NCBI RefSeq assembly: GCF_004792295.1 | Contig: NZ_SRRY01000001.1 | Span: 2,428,501-2,492,500, forward strand | Length of the DNA: 64,000 nt | Reading direction: 5' to 3' | Origin: Pseudoalteromonas sp. MEBiC 03607 | GTDB lineage: Bacteria; Pseudomonadota; Gammaproteobacteria; Enterobacterales; Alteromonadaceae | Shown here: positions 33,228 through 42,665 of the stretch, one piece after another | Numbering within the stretch: the stretch's first letter is position 1 | Layout of the letters: each line of letters begins with the position of its first letter | Position numbers and translations under genes: made by a program | Notes under the pieces: generated by a model | Seen by the model: the letters and a program-made list of their open reading frames with translations, nothing else | Told to the model about the DNA's origin: nothing | Database searches by the model: none

Positions 33228-34553
33228 TTGCATTTTACTGAACTTGGGATTGATACACGCCTCGAAAAACAACTTGCGCATCAAGGCATCACCCAGCCCA
33301 CTGACATTCAAGCTCACGCGGTACCAACAGCTATCGCAGGCCATGATATTTTTGCACAGTCAAAAACAGGATCGGGCAAAACGCTGGCGTTTTTATTACC
33401 TGCTGTACAGCGTGTAATGAAACAAAAAGCACTCAGTAAACGCGACCCTCGCGTTTTAATCGTTGCGCCTACCCGCGAATTAGCAACCCAAGTATACAGT
33501 CAATTAAGACTATTAATTGCCGGCACTAATATTAGTGCCGTTAAAATACTCGGTGGCGAAAACTTTAATGACCAAATTAAGGCGCTACGCAAAGACCCTC
33601 ATTTTGTAGTGGGCACACCGGGGCGTTTAGCTGACCATTTAAGTCAACGTTCATTACAGCTTTCAGGCTTAGAGCTTTTAATTTTTGATGAAGCTGACCG
33701 TATTCTAGATTTAGGCTTTACCGATCAAGTTAAAATGATCAACGAACTTGCTGATCACCGATTACGTCAAACGTTATTGTTTTCAGCAACCCTTGACCAT
33801 GCACAAGTTGATGCCCTGTCACGTAACTTATTACGTTCACCAAAACAAATACTGTTAAGTGCTTCTAATGAGCAGCATAGTGACATTACCCAGCAGCTTT
33901 ATTTAGCTGATCACCTAGATCACAAAGAAGCGCTACTTGAGCACTTTGTAAAACAAGACAATGTCGGACAATGCATTATATTTACCGCAACACGTGCCGA
34001 TACTCAGCGTTTAAGCCAGTTATTAACTGATAAAGGCTTTAAAGCACAAGCACTCGCTGGTGACTTAACCCAAGCCAAACGCCTTGAAATCATGGATGCC
34101 TTTAGCCGTGAAAACTTTAAAATCTTAATCACCACCGATGTTGCATCACGTGGTCTTGATTTATTAAGCGTGACCCATGTAATTAACTTTGACCTACCAA
34201 AGCATGCTGAAGAGTATGTGCACCGTATTGGTCGTACAGGTCGCGCAGGCTTTAAGGGAACTGCTATTTCGTTAGTGGGTCCGAAAGATTGGCCAAGCTA
34301 CAAAGCAATTAAAGCATTTTTAAATGATGAATTAAGCTTTTTCACCGTTGATGGCCTTGTTGGTAAATTTAAAGGCCTACGTGAGAAAAAACCACAAACG
34401 GTTTGGAATAAAGCAGAGAAAAAAGTCGCTGCAAAGCCTGCTAAACCAAAACGTAAAGCTGCCCCTAAAAAACCGAAAACGCCTATTAAACCACCTATTG
34501 ATGTCGATGGTTTTTCACCTTTGCGTCGTAAGAAAAAACCAGAACAGGAATAA
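33228..34553 (+). CDS. DEAD-box ATP-dependent RNA helicase
   Basis: About 441 aa. Q motif region GITQPTDIQ; motif I AQSKTGSGKT; PTRELA; GTPGR; DEAD (IFDEADRILDLG); SAT; TDVASRGLD and HRIGRTGRAG. A Lys/Pro-rich basic tail follows (KPAKPKRKAAPKKPK). The start is taken as TTG at 33228, with GGAGA 9 nt upstream, giving MHFTELGID, which matches the usual start of this family; a further in-frame TTG at 33207 has no such site. It is followed 2 nt later by a CvfB-like gene, implying co-translation. Function in ribosome assembly or mRNA decay is inferred. Confidence 0.9.
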   Translation: MHFTELGIDTRLEKQLAHQGITQPTDIQAHAVPTAIAGHDIFAQSKTGSGKTLAFLLPAVQRVMKQKALSKRDPRVLIVAPTRELATQVYSQLRLLIAGTNISAVKILGGENFNDQIKALRKDPHFVVGTPGRLADHLSQRSLQLSGLELLIFDEADRILDLGFTDQVKMINELADHRLRQTLLFSATLDHAQVDALSRNLLRSPKQILLSASNEQHSDITQQLYLADHLDHKEALLEHFVKQDNVGQCIIFTATRADTQRLSQLLTDKGFKAQALAGDLTQAKRLEIMDAFSRENFKILITTDVASRGLDLLSVTHVINFDLPKHAEEYVHRIGRTGRAGFKGTAISLVGPKDWPSYKAIKAFLNDELSFFTVDGLVGKFKGLREKKPQTVWNKAEKKVAAKPAKPKRKAAPKKPKTPIKPPIDVDGFSPLRRKKKPEQE

Positions 34554-34555
34554 TA

Positions 34556-35386
34556 ATGAGCATTCTTGGAACAACCCAAACACTATTCGTTAACGAAATG
34601 TCAAACGAAGGCGCCTATTTAGATGGCCGTGACTTAGGTGAAGTATTTTTACCAAGTAAAGAAATTGAATACGAACTTGAAGCTGGTGACAGCGTGCAAG
34701 TATTTATTTATTTAGATCATGCAGGCCACCCAACCGGCACCACAAAAAAACCTTTAGCTGAAGTGGGCGAATATGCCCTACTCCGTGTTAAAGCAATTAA
34801 TAGCACTGGTGCGTTTATGGATTGGGGTCTCGAAAAAGACGTACTTGCGCCATACAATGAACAAAAGCCAAAAATGAAAGAAGGCTTTTCGTATCTTGTA
34901 CGCTTATATCTCGATAACGCCAGCCAACGTATTTGTGCATCAAGCAACTTTAATAAGTTTTTATCGAAAGAAGAACCAACTTACTCAACGATGGAAGAAG
35001 TTGACTTAATCGTTGCCGGTAAAACAGACCTTGGCTACAAAGTACTCGTGAACGAAGCCCACATTGGTGTGGTTTACTACAATACGGTATTTAAAAAGCT
35101 ATTTGTTGGCCAGCGCTTAAAAGGCTTTATTCAAAAAGTACGTGAAGACGGTAAAATCGACGTACTACTTGAAAAGCCAGGTATGGGCAAAGTAAACGAC
35201 TTAGGCGAAAAAATCTTAACTAAATTAAAAGCCGAAGGCGGTGTACTTCACCTTGGTGATAAGTCTGACCCAGAAGCAATTAAAAAGACTTTCTCAACCA
35301 GTAAAGCAAACTACAAAAAAGCCATTGGCGGCTTGTTTAAGCAAGGTTTAATCGAGATTGAAGCAACGTCGATTAGATTAAAATAA
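34556..35386 (+). CDS. CvfB-like S1-domain RNA-binding protein
   Basis: 276 aa. Several S1-type beta barrels can be recognised, for instance NEGAYLDGRDLGEVFLPSKE and STGAFMDWGLEKDVLAPYNEQ, then GYKVLVNEAHIGVVYYNTVF. The C-terminus is a winged helix (KKTFSTSKANYKKAIGGLFK, QGLIEIEATSIRLK). This domain order is that of CvfB/YitL proteins, which affect virulence and RNA turnover in Gram-positives. Its ATG comes 2 nt after the helicase stop, so the two RNA proteins are a unit. Immediately after its stop comes a heptamer tandem repeat. Confidence 0.85.
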   Translation: MSILGTTQTLFVNEMSNEGAYLDGRDLGEVFLPSKEIEYELEAGDSVQVFIYLDHAGHPTGTTKKPLAEVGEYALLRVKAINSTGAFMDWGLEKDVLAPYNEQKPKMKEGFSYLVRLYLDNASQRICASSNFNKFLSKEEPTYSTMEEVDLIVAGKTDLGYKVLVNEAHIGVVYYNTVFKKLFVGQRLKGFIQKVREDGKIDVLLEKPGMGKVNDLGEKILTKLKAEGGVLHLGDKSDPEAIKKTFSTSKANYKKAIGGLFKQGLIEIEATSIRLK

Positions 35387-35435
35387 GTTGCGAGTTGCGA
35401 GTTGCGAGTTGCGAGTTGCGAGTTGCGAGTTGCGA
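35387..35435. repeat. Seven perfect tandem copies of the heptamer GTTGCGA
   Basis: Seven uninterrupted 7-bp units begin at the first base after the CvfB-like gene TAA and end before AAGATA. All copies are identical, which suggests recent slippage expansion. It lies outside any reading frame, so copy-number change would alter only the 3' untranslated region. Confidence 0.9.
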
Positions 35436-35617
35436 AAGATATTTAATTATCTGAAAGAGTAAAGTGAAAGCTTTACTCTTTTTTACCTCATATCAGCAAT
35501 TGAAAGTTTGAGTTGAAGAACTGCTCTAAGTATTTTCAGACATTTGTTATGCTCACCCAACAATTAGTTAATTACGAAGTCAAACTAGGCACATTTAGTG
35601 CCTTGTTATTCGAAATT

Positions 35618-36337
35618 TTATAGTTTTGCGAGGTCATCAATTAGTTGTGGATTTTTAGACATATATGCCACATAAGAATTCCCAATTGGGGTTAGATTGT
35701 AAGTATCACCACTATCAGTTATTAAACCACTGCTAACAGGAAATGCAATATATTTTACCCAGTCCCACTCAGCAAACGCTTCTCCTACAAATCGCTTCAC
35801 TTCCTCAAAATTATTTTTAGCACTTTCTTTAGATATTTCACCATTATTCTGTCGCATGATGTTAAATAAATTATATTGAGATCTGAATAGGACTTTATTT
35901 ATATCAAAATATCGTAATGCACTTTGATAAAGAGCTACTTCTTTTGCTAGGATTTCAATTTGCTCCTCTTGAGGCAAATTTAAAGCTGCTAAATGACTTT
36001 TTATGGCATTATATAGCTCAACACTAAACTCAGTTTTATAGTCTTCATGTCTTTTCTTTATCGCCTCACTGCTCATAGTATCTGGTAAATTGATAGAACT
36101 GGAAGTGGCTGATTCTTTGATCTCGGACGACTGCTTTTCAGCTACAAACTTAGCTGATAATCCAGAAGTTGTCGCAGAAAGTTCAGAGACCCTATTACGC
36201 GTAAAAAAGTTACTAATTACGTCAGAAATTCCTGATCTAAACTTTATACCGATTATTATGACTGTTAAAGGCCAAACAAGTACTGATACTAATTCAACAA
36301 TTAATTTCGGAGTCCATGCATATATAGTTTCTTCCAT
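35618..36337 (-). CDS. Membrane-anchored protein of unknown function, second gene of accessory pair
   Basis: 239 aa with one hydrophobic helix (about residues 13-33, VELVSVLVWPLTVIIIG), a Ser/Thr-rich linker (about 50-90), and a helical C-terminal part (about 110-235). The last 90 residues (YNLFNIMRQNNGEISKES, then DTYNLTPIGNSYVAYM) resemble a winged helix of MarR-like type, a weak resemblance. The start has a strong AGGAGA ribosome site. It follows the PD-(D/E)XK-like gene by 96 nt on the same strand. I do not recognise a family. Confidence 0.6.
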   Translation of the reverse strand: MEETIYAWTPKLIVELVSVLVWPLTVIIIGIKFRSGISDVISNFFTRNRVSELSATTSGLSAKFVAEKQSSEIKESATSSSINLPDTMSSEAIKKRHEDYKTEFSVELYNAIKSHLAALNLPQEEQIEILAKEVALYQSALRYFDINKVLFRSQYNLFNIMRQNNGEISKESAKNNFEEVKRFVGEAFAEWDWVKYIAFPVSSGLITDSGDTYNLTPIGNSYVAYMSKNPQLIDDLAKL

Positions 36338-36433
36338 TTAATCTCCTATTGGATTATGCCATCAAATAATTTATAAATTCTTGGTAAGAGTATTTAAACT
36401 TGCAAGCAATGGACGCTATTGATATTGCGCTAT

Positions 36434-37282
36434 TTAAGATGCATTTTTAAAATCATTGATTAACTCATCAAATTCAAAGCTAATAACATCCGCCTCAAAT
36501 GGCATATTAGATAAAAAACATTCAAGTTTTTGAATAGCCTCTTGATTAACTTCATCAGAAACTAAAACAAAAGTAACTTTAAAGCCAGCTTTTTTAGATT
36601 CAGATAAACGTTCATAAATATGCATGTATCGTGTAATTTGTTCTTCAAACCTTCTTGAATTAAAAAAGCCCCTAGTCATCCTACGGTAATATTTAACATC
36701 AAAAGCATTTAAGCTACTCTCTGTAGCTAAGGCACCATCCAGACTAAAATCAACACCGTCTAAAGTTAAACTCATTTCACGTTGTAAATTTTTCCCATAA
36801 GCCAAAGAAAGCTTTTTGAATGCTAGATCTTCTGCAATCCGACCTTCATCTCGTCTTATTCGGAAAAGCATACCTTCAATTTTTACCCTTCTCTCTCGAT
36901 CAGTTTTATTGAAGTCTAATACATCATTCGATTTGAAAATCTCATTTGCATCAAAATCTAAAACTCCGATCGCTGCTTCTTCATGAACACTATCATCATC
37001 TAATTGATCGTCTATTGAAGGTTCTTTTTTATGTAATAAGTTTAGAAAGTTGTCTTCATTCTCAAAGTCAGATGGAGCATAAAGCACCTTATGATTCCAA
37101 TTCAAAGTTACAAAAAACAATATTATAAGAGCAAAGGGAAACAACATTAGGAACCAAATATAAGTTTGCTGGTTAGTTTCACTTATAAAAGGTAGTACTG
37201 CACTACCTGAAACTTCAGCTATACCGGCAAAAATAGCAATCACTGTAAGGGGGTTTTTAATTGTTGATATTTGTTTTGGCAC
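36434..37282 (-). CDS. Two-helix membrane protein with PD-(D/E)XK-nuclease-like cytoplasmic domain
   Basis: 282 aa. Two hydrophobic helices at about 12-33 and 42-61 are followed by an acidic linker (75-125) and a domain of about 150 residues. In that domain RRDEGRIAEDLAFKKL supplies Glu151, FSLDGAL supplies Asp182 and AFDVKYYRR supplies Asp195-x-Lys197. This order (E, D, D-x-K with a helix before the first strand) is that of restriction-endonuclease-like PD-(D/E)XK folds. Activity is an inference from the motif. The start codon is GTG with GGAGG directly upstream. First gene of a two-gene unit between housekeeping blocks. Confidence 0.62.
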   Translation of the reverse strand: MPKQISTIKNPLTVIAIFAGIAEVSGSAVLPFISETNQQTYIWFLMLFPFALIILFFVTLNWNHKVLYAPSDFENEDNFLNLLHKKEPSIDDQLDDDSVHEEAAIGVLDFDANEIFKSNDVLDFNKTDRERRVKIEGMLFRIRRDEGRIAEDLAFKKLSLAYGKNLQREMSLTLDGVDFSLDGALATESSLNAFDVKYYRRMTRGFFNSRRFEEQITRYMHIYERLSESKKAGFKVTFVLVSDEVNQEAIQKLECFLSNMPFEADVISFEFDELINDFKNAS

Positions 37283-37481
37283 GATGCCTCCTTTGCATCT
37301 GAAAAGCCTAATAGGAAATAACTATATTATTTACTTGCTTAATTAAAGTACCAGAAAAAAACAACAAATCAATTTGTTGGATAATTGTTCAACTGAAAAT
37401 AAACTTAGAGTTATGATTTAATCCATTATAGACACTTCAATTTCTTTGAGGAAATAAAAGCATTGTTAAATTGCCACAAAC

Positions 37482-37531
37482 AAAAAGAGCATTGTATATA
37501 GCGCGATATAAATCACGCTTACAATGCTCTT
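37482..37531 (-). terminator. Terminator after pyrF
   Basis: On the minus strand AAGAGCATTGTA pairs with TACAATGCTCTT across a 23-nt loop that itself can form a small stem, followed by TTTTT. It ends the gyrA-to-pyrF gene cluster. Confidence 0.72.
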
Positions 37532-37556
37532 AAAAGACTATTTTAAAATAACGAGG

Positions 37557-38261
37557 TTATTTTAGTGAGTCGTTAATTTCTTTTAGTGTTGCAACTGGAT
37601 CTGCCGATTTGGTGATTGGGCGGCCTACAACTAAATAGTCGCTACCATCTTCTACGGCTTGTTTAGGTGTCATGATGCGCTTTTGATCACCTGCATCGCT
37701 GCCTGCTGGGCGAATACCTGGGGTAACCAGTTTAAAGTCTGCGCCTAATTCAGCTTTTAGCTTTTTCGCTTCTTGCGCTGAGCACACTACCCCATCAAGG
37801 CCTGACTCTTTAGCAAGTTTTGCTAGGTAAATTACTTGCTCTTCTGGCGTTTTATCTACACCTAAACGAGTAAGCTCTGCGGCATCCATACTGGTTAGTA
37901 CAGTTACTGCAATCAGTAATGGAGCATCATCACCAAACTGCTCTAAAGCTTGTTTTGCTTTGGTCATCATTTCAACGCCACCAGAGGCATGCACGTTAAC
38001 CATCCACACACCCATTTTTGCAGCTGCGGTTACAGCTTTAGCCACTGTGTTTGGAATATCGTGAAATTTTAGGTCTAAGAATACATCAAAACCTAAGTCG
38101 ATTAGTTCCTTAACAAAGCTAGGACCAAAATACGTGAACATTTCTTTGCCTACTTTAAGGCGACACGTATCAGGCGATAATTGCTTTACAAACGCAAGAG
38201 CTGTTTGTTGATCATCGTAATCAAGGGCAATTAATACTTTTTTTGAATCTTCGACAGACAT
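37557..38261 (-). CDS. pyrF: Orotidine 5'-phosphate decarboxylase
   Basis: 234 aa; converts OMP to UMP in pyrimidine synthesis. Barrel with the catalytic segment [13 protein letters not shown] (Lys and Asp pair) and the C-terminal phosphate-binding [11 protein letters not shown] loop. It follows lapB by about 30 nt in the order lapA-lapB-pyrF that is widespread in gammaproteobacteria. An AGGAAAG ribosome site precedes the ATG. Confidence 0.95.
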   Translation of the reverse strand: MSVEDSKKVLIALDYDDQQTALAFVKQLSPDTCRLKVGKEMFTYFGPSFVKELIDLGFDVFLDLKFHDIPNTVAKAVTAAAKMGVWMVNVHASGGVEMMTKAKQALEQFGDDAPLLIAVTVLTSMDAAELTRLGVDKTPEEQVIYLAKLAKESGLDGVVCSAQEAKKLKAELGADFKLVTPGIRPAGSDAGDQKRIMTPKQAVEDGSDYLVVGRPITKSADPVATLKEINDSLK

Positions 38262-38293
38262 AACTTTCCTAAAAACTAATGGACTAATATGAA

Positions 38294-39430
38294 TTAAAAA
38301 CCGTCTATGCCACGGCTTGGAACAATTGTTTCCCAGTGCTTACACGATGGACATACCCAATAAATGGTATGACTGGTAAAGCCACAGTGCTGGCACTGAA
38401 AATCAGGTTTGGTTGCGATATAAGACGTTACTAGCTTATCAATTTGATCGAGTACATCTTTAATATCGTTATTTTGCTTGGCAAGTAGCTGTAATAAAAA
38501 GCTAAAGCCACGAATAGTCGGATGACGCTTTAAACTATCCGTTAAAAATTTAATTGCTTGCTCGATATGGCCTTGTTCAAGTAAAGCTTGGCAATGTTTT
38601 ATTTTTATTAATACACCACCTTTATCGAGCAACTCGTTGAGTAACTCATGAAATTGATGGGTTAAGTTTAATTTTTGATAACTAACTGCAAGCTCTTCAA
38701 TAAAAACCGGCGCAAAAAATGTAAATTGGCTAATAAGCTCGCGCCAATAATAAATTGCTTTTACATAATCTTCATTGGTAAAGGCACTGTGGCCAAGCTC
38801 ATACAATGGGCGAATGGCTTTATGGTTTAAGCTTATGGCTTTACGCATAATTTGCGTATCGTTATCTTGTAAGGCTGCTTCGCAGTAAAAATTAGCAATG
38901 GCTTTCACATGCTGAGGTTTAGTAAATAAATCACTGTGCGCCTCGAACATGTTAATGCCCTTTTCCCATTCACGAGTTTGTGAATAAAGGTTAATAATTG
39001 GCTCTAGTGCCTCTTTATGCCCTGCCTTTACAAGCCACACTAAATGCTCTTCTGCGCCGTCTAGCAAACCTGCCATAATATAATCTTCAGCAAGTTCTAG
39101 GCGACTGGTTGCAGCTTGTTGTTCATCAAGGCTTGGATGTTTTAATAGCAGCTCATGAATTTTAATTGCGCGATCAAGCTCGCCGCGGCGGCGAAACATG
39201 GTGGCCAATGTTGAATAATGCTCAACTGAGTCAGCTGCAACTTCGAGTAGATTAATAAGGTGTTCTAAGCCTTGGTCTTCTTCTCTGTCTAAGAGAAACT
39301 TAAGGCCTTTAGAATATTCAGAGGTAATTTGGCGGTTAAGCTGATGAGCTTGGTTTTTAGCGCTGTTTTTGCCCATTATCCAACCGTAACCGGCTGCAAC
39401 GGGTAAAAGTAAAAACAGAAGCTCAATCAT
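38294..39430 (-). CDS. lapB: Lipopolysaccharide assembly protein B
   Basis: 378 aa inner-membrane-anchored regulator of LpxC stability and LPS assembly (formerly YciM). One N-terminal hydrophobic helix ([19 protein letters not shown]) is followed by about eight TPR-like helical repeats and a C-terminal rubredoxin-like metal site CQHCGF and CPSCKHW. It lies 2 nt after lapA. Family length is 389 in E. coli. Confidence 0.93.
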   Translation of the reverse strand: MIELLFLLLPVAAGYGWIMGKNSAKNQAHQLNRQITSEYSKGLKFLLDREEDQGLEHLINLLEVAADSVEHYSTLATMFRRRGELDRAIKIHELLLKHPSLDEQQAATSRLELAEDYIMAGLLDGAEEHLVWLVKAGHKEALEPIINLYSQTREWEKGINMFEAHSDLFTKPQHVKAIANFYCEAALQDNDTQIMRKAISLNHKAIRPLYELGHSAFTNEDYVKAIYYWRELISQFTFFAPVFIEELAVSYQKLNLTHQFHELLNELLDKGGVLIKIKHCQALLEQGHIEQAIKFLTDSLKRHPTIRGFSFLLQLLAKQNNDIKDVLDQIDKLVTSYIATKPDFQCQHCGFTSHTIYWVCPSCKHWETIVPSRGIDGF

Positions 39431-39432
39431 GA

Positions 39433-39714
39433 TTAGGTGTCTTTATTAGCAACAAGCTTTTTATTGTTTTTTTCAGGCGCTAATTTCTTCTTTAAGCGAT
39501 AATTCTGCCACTTTAACTGAGAAAACAGTGTAAAGCTTATAAAACAACCAATTGCGACACCTAAAATAAAGCAGATACTTATTACAACAGCTAGGGGTAA
39601 GGTATTACTGGCGATTAAATAATTGATTTGCACCAATTGTGGATTCTGTGAACCAAGTACAAACGCAATAAATAAACACAGCGCAATTAATACAATTTTT
39701 AATACCCTAAACAA
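39433..39714 (-). CDS. lapA: Lipopolysaccharide assembly protein A
   Basis: 93 aa with two membrane helices (VLKIVLIALCLFIAFVLGS and LPLAVVISICFILGVAIGCF) and a Lys-rich tail, as expected of LapA/YciS (DUF1049). LAQ-type motif QNPQLVQINYLIA lies between the helices. It works with LapB in LPS control. It follows ihfB by about 20 nt and is followed 2 nt later by lapB. Confidence 0.9.
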   Translation of the reverse strand: MFRVLKIVLIALCLFIAFVLGSQNPQLVQINYLIASNTLPLAVVISICFILGVAIGCFISFTLFSQLKWQNYRLKKKLAPEKNNKKLVANKDT

Positions 39715-39734
39715 GTAACTACTCCTGTATAAAA

Positions 39735-40022
39735 CTAGGCAATACTCGCATTTACGCGGTCACGTAATTCTTTACCTGGTTTAAAATGTGGTACGTGCTT
39801 ACCGTCTAACTCAACTGTTTCGCCAGTCTTTGGATTACGACCTGTGCGAGGAGAACGATAATGCAATGAGAAACTTCCAAAGCCACGGATCTCGATGCGA
39901 TCTGAGCTAGATAATGAGCCGGCCATTTGTTCAAGAATTTCTTTAACGGCATTTTCAACATCTTTCACAGGGATGTGTGCGTGTTGCTCAGCAAGTTGTT
40001 CTATCAATTCTGACTTAGTCAT
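39735..40022 (-). CDS. ihfB: Integration host factor subunit beta
   Basis: 95 aa DNA-bending protein. HU/IHF fold with the minor-groove arm sequence ([10 protein letters not shown]) and [31 protein letters not shown] is the beta-type N-terminus. It pairs with IhfA encoded elsewhere. It lies downstream of rpsA as in E. coli, separated by two stem-loops. Confidence 0.95.
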   Translation of the reverse strand: MTKSELIEQLAEQHAHIPVKDVENAVKEILEQMAGSLSSSDRIEIRGFGSFSLHYRSPRTGRNPKTGETVELDGKHVPHFKPGKELRDRVNASIA

Positions 40023-40043
40023 AGCGTTTCCTTAAAGAGTGGT

Positions 40044-40068
40044 AAAGGAAGGGCAAAGCTGCCCTTCC
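40044..40068 (-). terminator. Second stem-loop between rpsA and ihfB
   Basis: On the minus strand GGAAGGGC and GCCCTTCC pair around a 6-nt loop, followed by TTT. It may act as attenuator before ihfB. Confidence 0.55.
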
Positions 40069-40073
40069 AATTT

Positions 40074-40098
40074 AAAAAGACTAGATATTAGTCTTTTT
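40074..40098 (-). terminator. Stem-loop overlapping the rpsA stop codon
   Basis: AAAAAGACTA and TAGTCTTTTT pair around a 5-nt loop. The left arm on the minus strand contains the last rpsA codons and the TAA, and the right arm ends in five T, so this is a terminator that overlaps the coding end. Confidence 0.68.
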
Positions 40099-41755
40099 GA
40101 GCATTTTTGAATGCTGCAGCCATAGCGTTTTCGAACGCTGGCTCTTCTTTCTTAAGCTTCTCTAGTACTTCTTTCTCTTCTGCTTCGAAAAGAGCTTTAA
40201 CAGATAAGCTTAAAGTGCGGTTCTTACGATCAACACCAACGTATTTCGCTTCGATTTCGTCGCCTACAGAAACTACAGTAGTAGCATCTTCAACGCGCTC
40301 TTGAGCGATATCAGCTACACGGATGTAACCTTCAACGCCTTCGATTAGCTCAACAGTTGCGCCTTTCGCATCAACTTCAGTCACTTTACCTTTAACAATA
40401 GCACCTTTTTTGTTTGCGTCCAGGTAGTTATTGAATGGGTCAGCTTCGATTTGTTTAACGCCTAGAGAGATACGCTCACGCTCTGGGTCAACTTGTAATA
40501 CGATAGCAGTGATTTCGTCGCCTTTCTTGAATTCACGTACAGCTTCTTCGCCTGGCGTGTTCCAAGAAATGTCTGAAAGGTGAACAAGACCGTCAATACC
40601 GCCTTCAAGACCGATGAAGATACCGAAGTCAGTGATTGATTTGATCTTACCAGTAACTTGGTCGCCTTTGTTTTGTAGACGAGCAAATTCTTGCCATGGG
40701 TTAGCAATACATTGCTTAAGACCAAGAGAAATACGACGACGCTCTTCGTCGATTTCAAGAACCATAACTTCAACAGTGTCACCTAGTGAAACAACTTTTG
40801 AAGGGTGGATGTTCTTGTTAGTCCAATCCATTTCAGAAACGTGTACTAGACCTTCTACGCCTTCTTCGATTTCAACGAAACAACCGTAGTCAGTAAGGTT
40901 AGTTACACGACCAGAAAGCTTAGAACCTTCTGGGTAACGACCAGCGATAGCTGCCCATGGATCTTCGCCAAGCTGTTTAAGGCCTAGAGATACACGAGTC
41001 TTTTCTTTGTCGAATTTAAGAACTTTAACTGCGATTTCGTCGCCAACATTAACGATTTCTGAAGGGTGCTTAACACGCTTCCACGCCATGTCTGTGATGT
41101 GTAGTAGACCGTCAACACCACCAAGGTCAACGAACGCACCGTAGTCAGTAAGGTTCTTAACGATACCTTTAACTTCTTGACCTTCAACAAGGTTAGCAAG
41201 AAGCTCTTCACGCTCTTGTGAGTTTTCTGATTCGATAACTGCACGGCGAGAAACAACAACGTTGTTACGTTTTTGGTCAAGCTTGATTACTTTGAACTCA
41301 AGCTCTTTACCTTCAAGGTGAGTTGTGTCACGTACTGGACGAACATCAACAAGTGAACCAGGTAGGAAGGCACGGATTGAATCAACTTCAACAGTGAAAC
41401 CGCCTTTAACTTTACCGTTGATAACACCAGTAACAGTCTCTTGCTCTTCACATGCTTTTTCTAAGCGGATCCACGCTTCGTGACGCTTCGCTTTCTCACG
41501 AGAAAGGATAGTTTCGCCGAAACCGTCTTCGATTGCGTCTAAAGCAACATCTACTTCGTCGCCAACAGCAACTTCTAGTTCACCAGCAGCATTTTTGAAT
41601 TGCTCAGCAGGGATTGCACTTTCAGATTTAAGACCAGCATCAACAAGTACGATGTTGTTCTCGATTGAGATAACTGTACCTTTAACGATAGAGCCTTGCT
41701 CTGCTTCAAAACCCTTTAGGCTTTCTTCAAATAACTGCGCAAAATTTTCTGACAT
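40088..41755 (-). CDS. rpsA: 30S ribosomal protein S1
   Basis: 555 aa, close to the 557 of E. coli. Six S1 RNA-binding repeats can be followed by the [31 protein letters not shown] and [17 protein letters not shown] cores. It binds mRNA to the 30S subunit for initiation. It lies between cmk and ihfB as in E. coli. A 92-nt leader separates it from cmk, probably its own promoter and autoregulatory leader. Confidence 0.97.
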   Translation of the reverse strand: MSENFAQLFEESLKGFEAEQGSIVKGTVISIENNIVLVDAGLKSESAIPAEQFKNAAGELEVAVGDEVDVALDAIEDGFGETILSREKAKRHEAWIRLEKACEEQETVTGVINGKVKGGFTVEVDSIRAFLPGSLVDVRPVRDTTHLEGKELEFKVIKLDQKRNNVVVSRRAVIESENSQEREELLANLVEGQEVKGIVKNLTDYGAFVDLGGVDGLLHITDMAWKRVKHPSEIVNVGDEIAVKVLKFDKEKTRVSLGLKQLGEDPWAAIAGRYPEGSKLSGRVTNLTDYGCFVEIEEGVEGLVHVSEMDWTNKNIHPSKVVSLGDTVEVMVLEIDEERRRISLGLKQCIANPWQEFARLQNKGDQVTGKIKSITDFGIFIGLEGGIDGLVHLSDISWNTPGEEAVREFKKGDEITAIVLQVDPERERISLGVKQIEADPFNNYLDANKKGAIVKGKVTEVDAKGATVELIEGVEGYIRVADIAQERVEDATTVVSVGDEIEAKYVGVDRKNRTLSLSVKALFEAEEKEVLEKLKKEEPAFENAMAAAFKNAQKD

Positions 41756-41847
41756 TATACGTCTCTAAATAATTAAATAACCAATTAGCAACCATGCTGC
41801 ATGGGGTTGTTAAAATCGCGCTAGCATCCTGCCGGCACCTTATAAAT

Positions 41848-42561
41848 TTACTTTTTAGCTTTTGGAAGCTTTCCTGCAAGTACTGCTTCGTCGAGTAAAG
41901 TTACTACTTTATCAAACACTTGCATCGCATCAAAATCGCTAGTATCGATTTCAATGGCGTCTTCTGCAGGCACTAATGGCGCAACCTCACGTGTCATATC
42001 ACGGTGATCTCGCGCTTTTATGTCCTCAAGTAGACCACTTAGTGTAACATCAAGACCGCGTTCATTCAACTCAGCAAAGCGACGACGTGCGCGCTCTTCA
42101 GCTGTAGCAGTTAAATATATTTTCAACGGTGCATCAGGAAACACAACAGTGCCCATATCACGACCATCAGCAATTAAGCCATTTTCTGTACGAAATGCAC
42201 GCTGACGGCGTAATAATGCTTCTCTCACTCGTGGTAAAGCTGCTATTTTCGATGCAGCTGCACCCACTTCTTCATTACGAATCGTGGTTGTGACGTCTTC
42301 GCCTTCCAACACAATTTTCGATGTGTGAGTGTGGCTATCAACCAAAAACTGCACATCTAAGTTTGCTGCAAGTGGTACTAATGCATCTTCATTATCTAAT
42401 TCAATCTGATGGTGAAGCGCAGCAAGTGACAGCACACGGTAAATCGCACCGCTGTCTAATACATCCCAACCTAATTTCTCGGCTAACAAGCGACATACAG
42501 TTCCCTTACCTGAACCGCTTGGACCATCGATGGTGATTACGGGCATTGATAACGCCTGCAT
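41848..42561 (-). CDS. cmk: Cytidylate kinase
   Basis: 237 aa; phosphorylates CMP and dCMP. P-loop GPSGSGKGT, the CMP-binding insert with [13 protein letters not shown] and [10 protein letters not shown] are present. An AGGAGG ribosome site six nt before the ATG at 42561 decides for that start over the internal ATG five codons later. Between aroA and rpsA in conserved order. Confidence 0.95.
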   Translation of the reverse strand: MQALSMPVITIDGPSGSGKGTVCRLLAEKLGWDVLDSGAIYRVLSLAALHHQIELDNEDALVPLAANLDVQFLVDSHTHTSKIVLEGEDVTTTIRNEEVGAAASKIAALPRVREALLRRQRAFRTENGLIADGRDMGTVVFPDAPLKIYLTATAEERARRRFAELNERGLDVTLSGLLEDIKARDHRDMTREVAPLVPAEDAIEIDTSDFDAMQVFDKVVTLLDEAVLAGKLPKAKK

Positions 42562-42665
42562 TTATAACCTCCTGCAATGCACACCAAAATAAAACCGGAA
42601 TATTATACGCCAGTTATTAAAATAGATCCGCACTTAGAGTGTAACTTTTTATATTTTCTTCTGTT

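Noticed and set aside
33024..33344. 106-codon minus-strand ORF overlapping the helicase start
   Set aside because: It runs through the divergent promoter region and into the helicase reading frame, with no family resemblance.
35387..35435. Tandem repeat as a CRISPR array
   Set aside because: The units are 7 bp and contiguous with no spacers, and no cas gene is present.
36434..37282. Pair at 35.6-37.3 kb as a named defence system
   Set aside because: No signature gene of a known system is present; only a nuclease-like motif and membrane helices can be supported.
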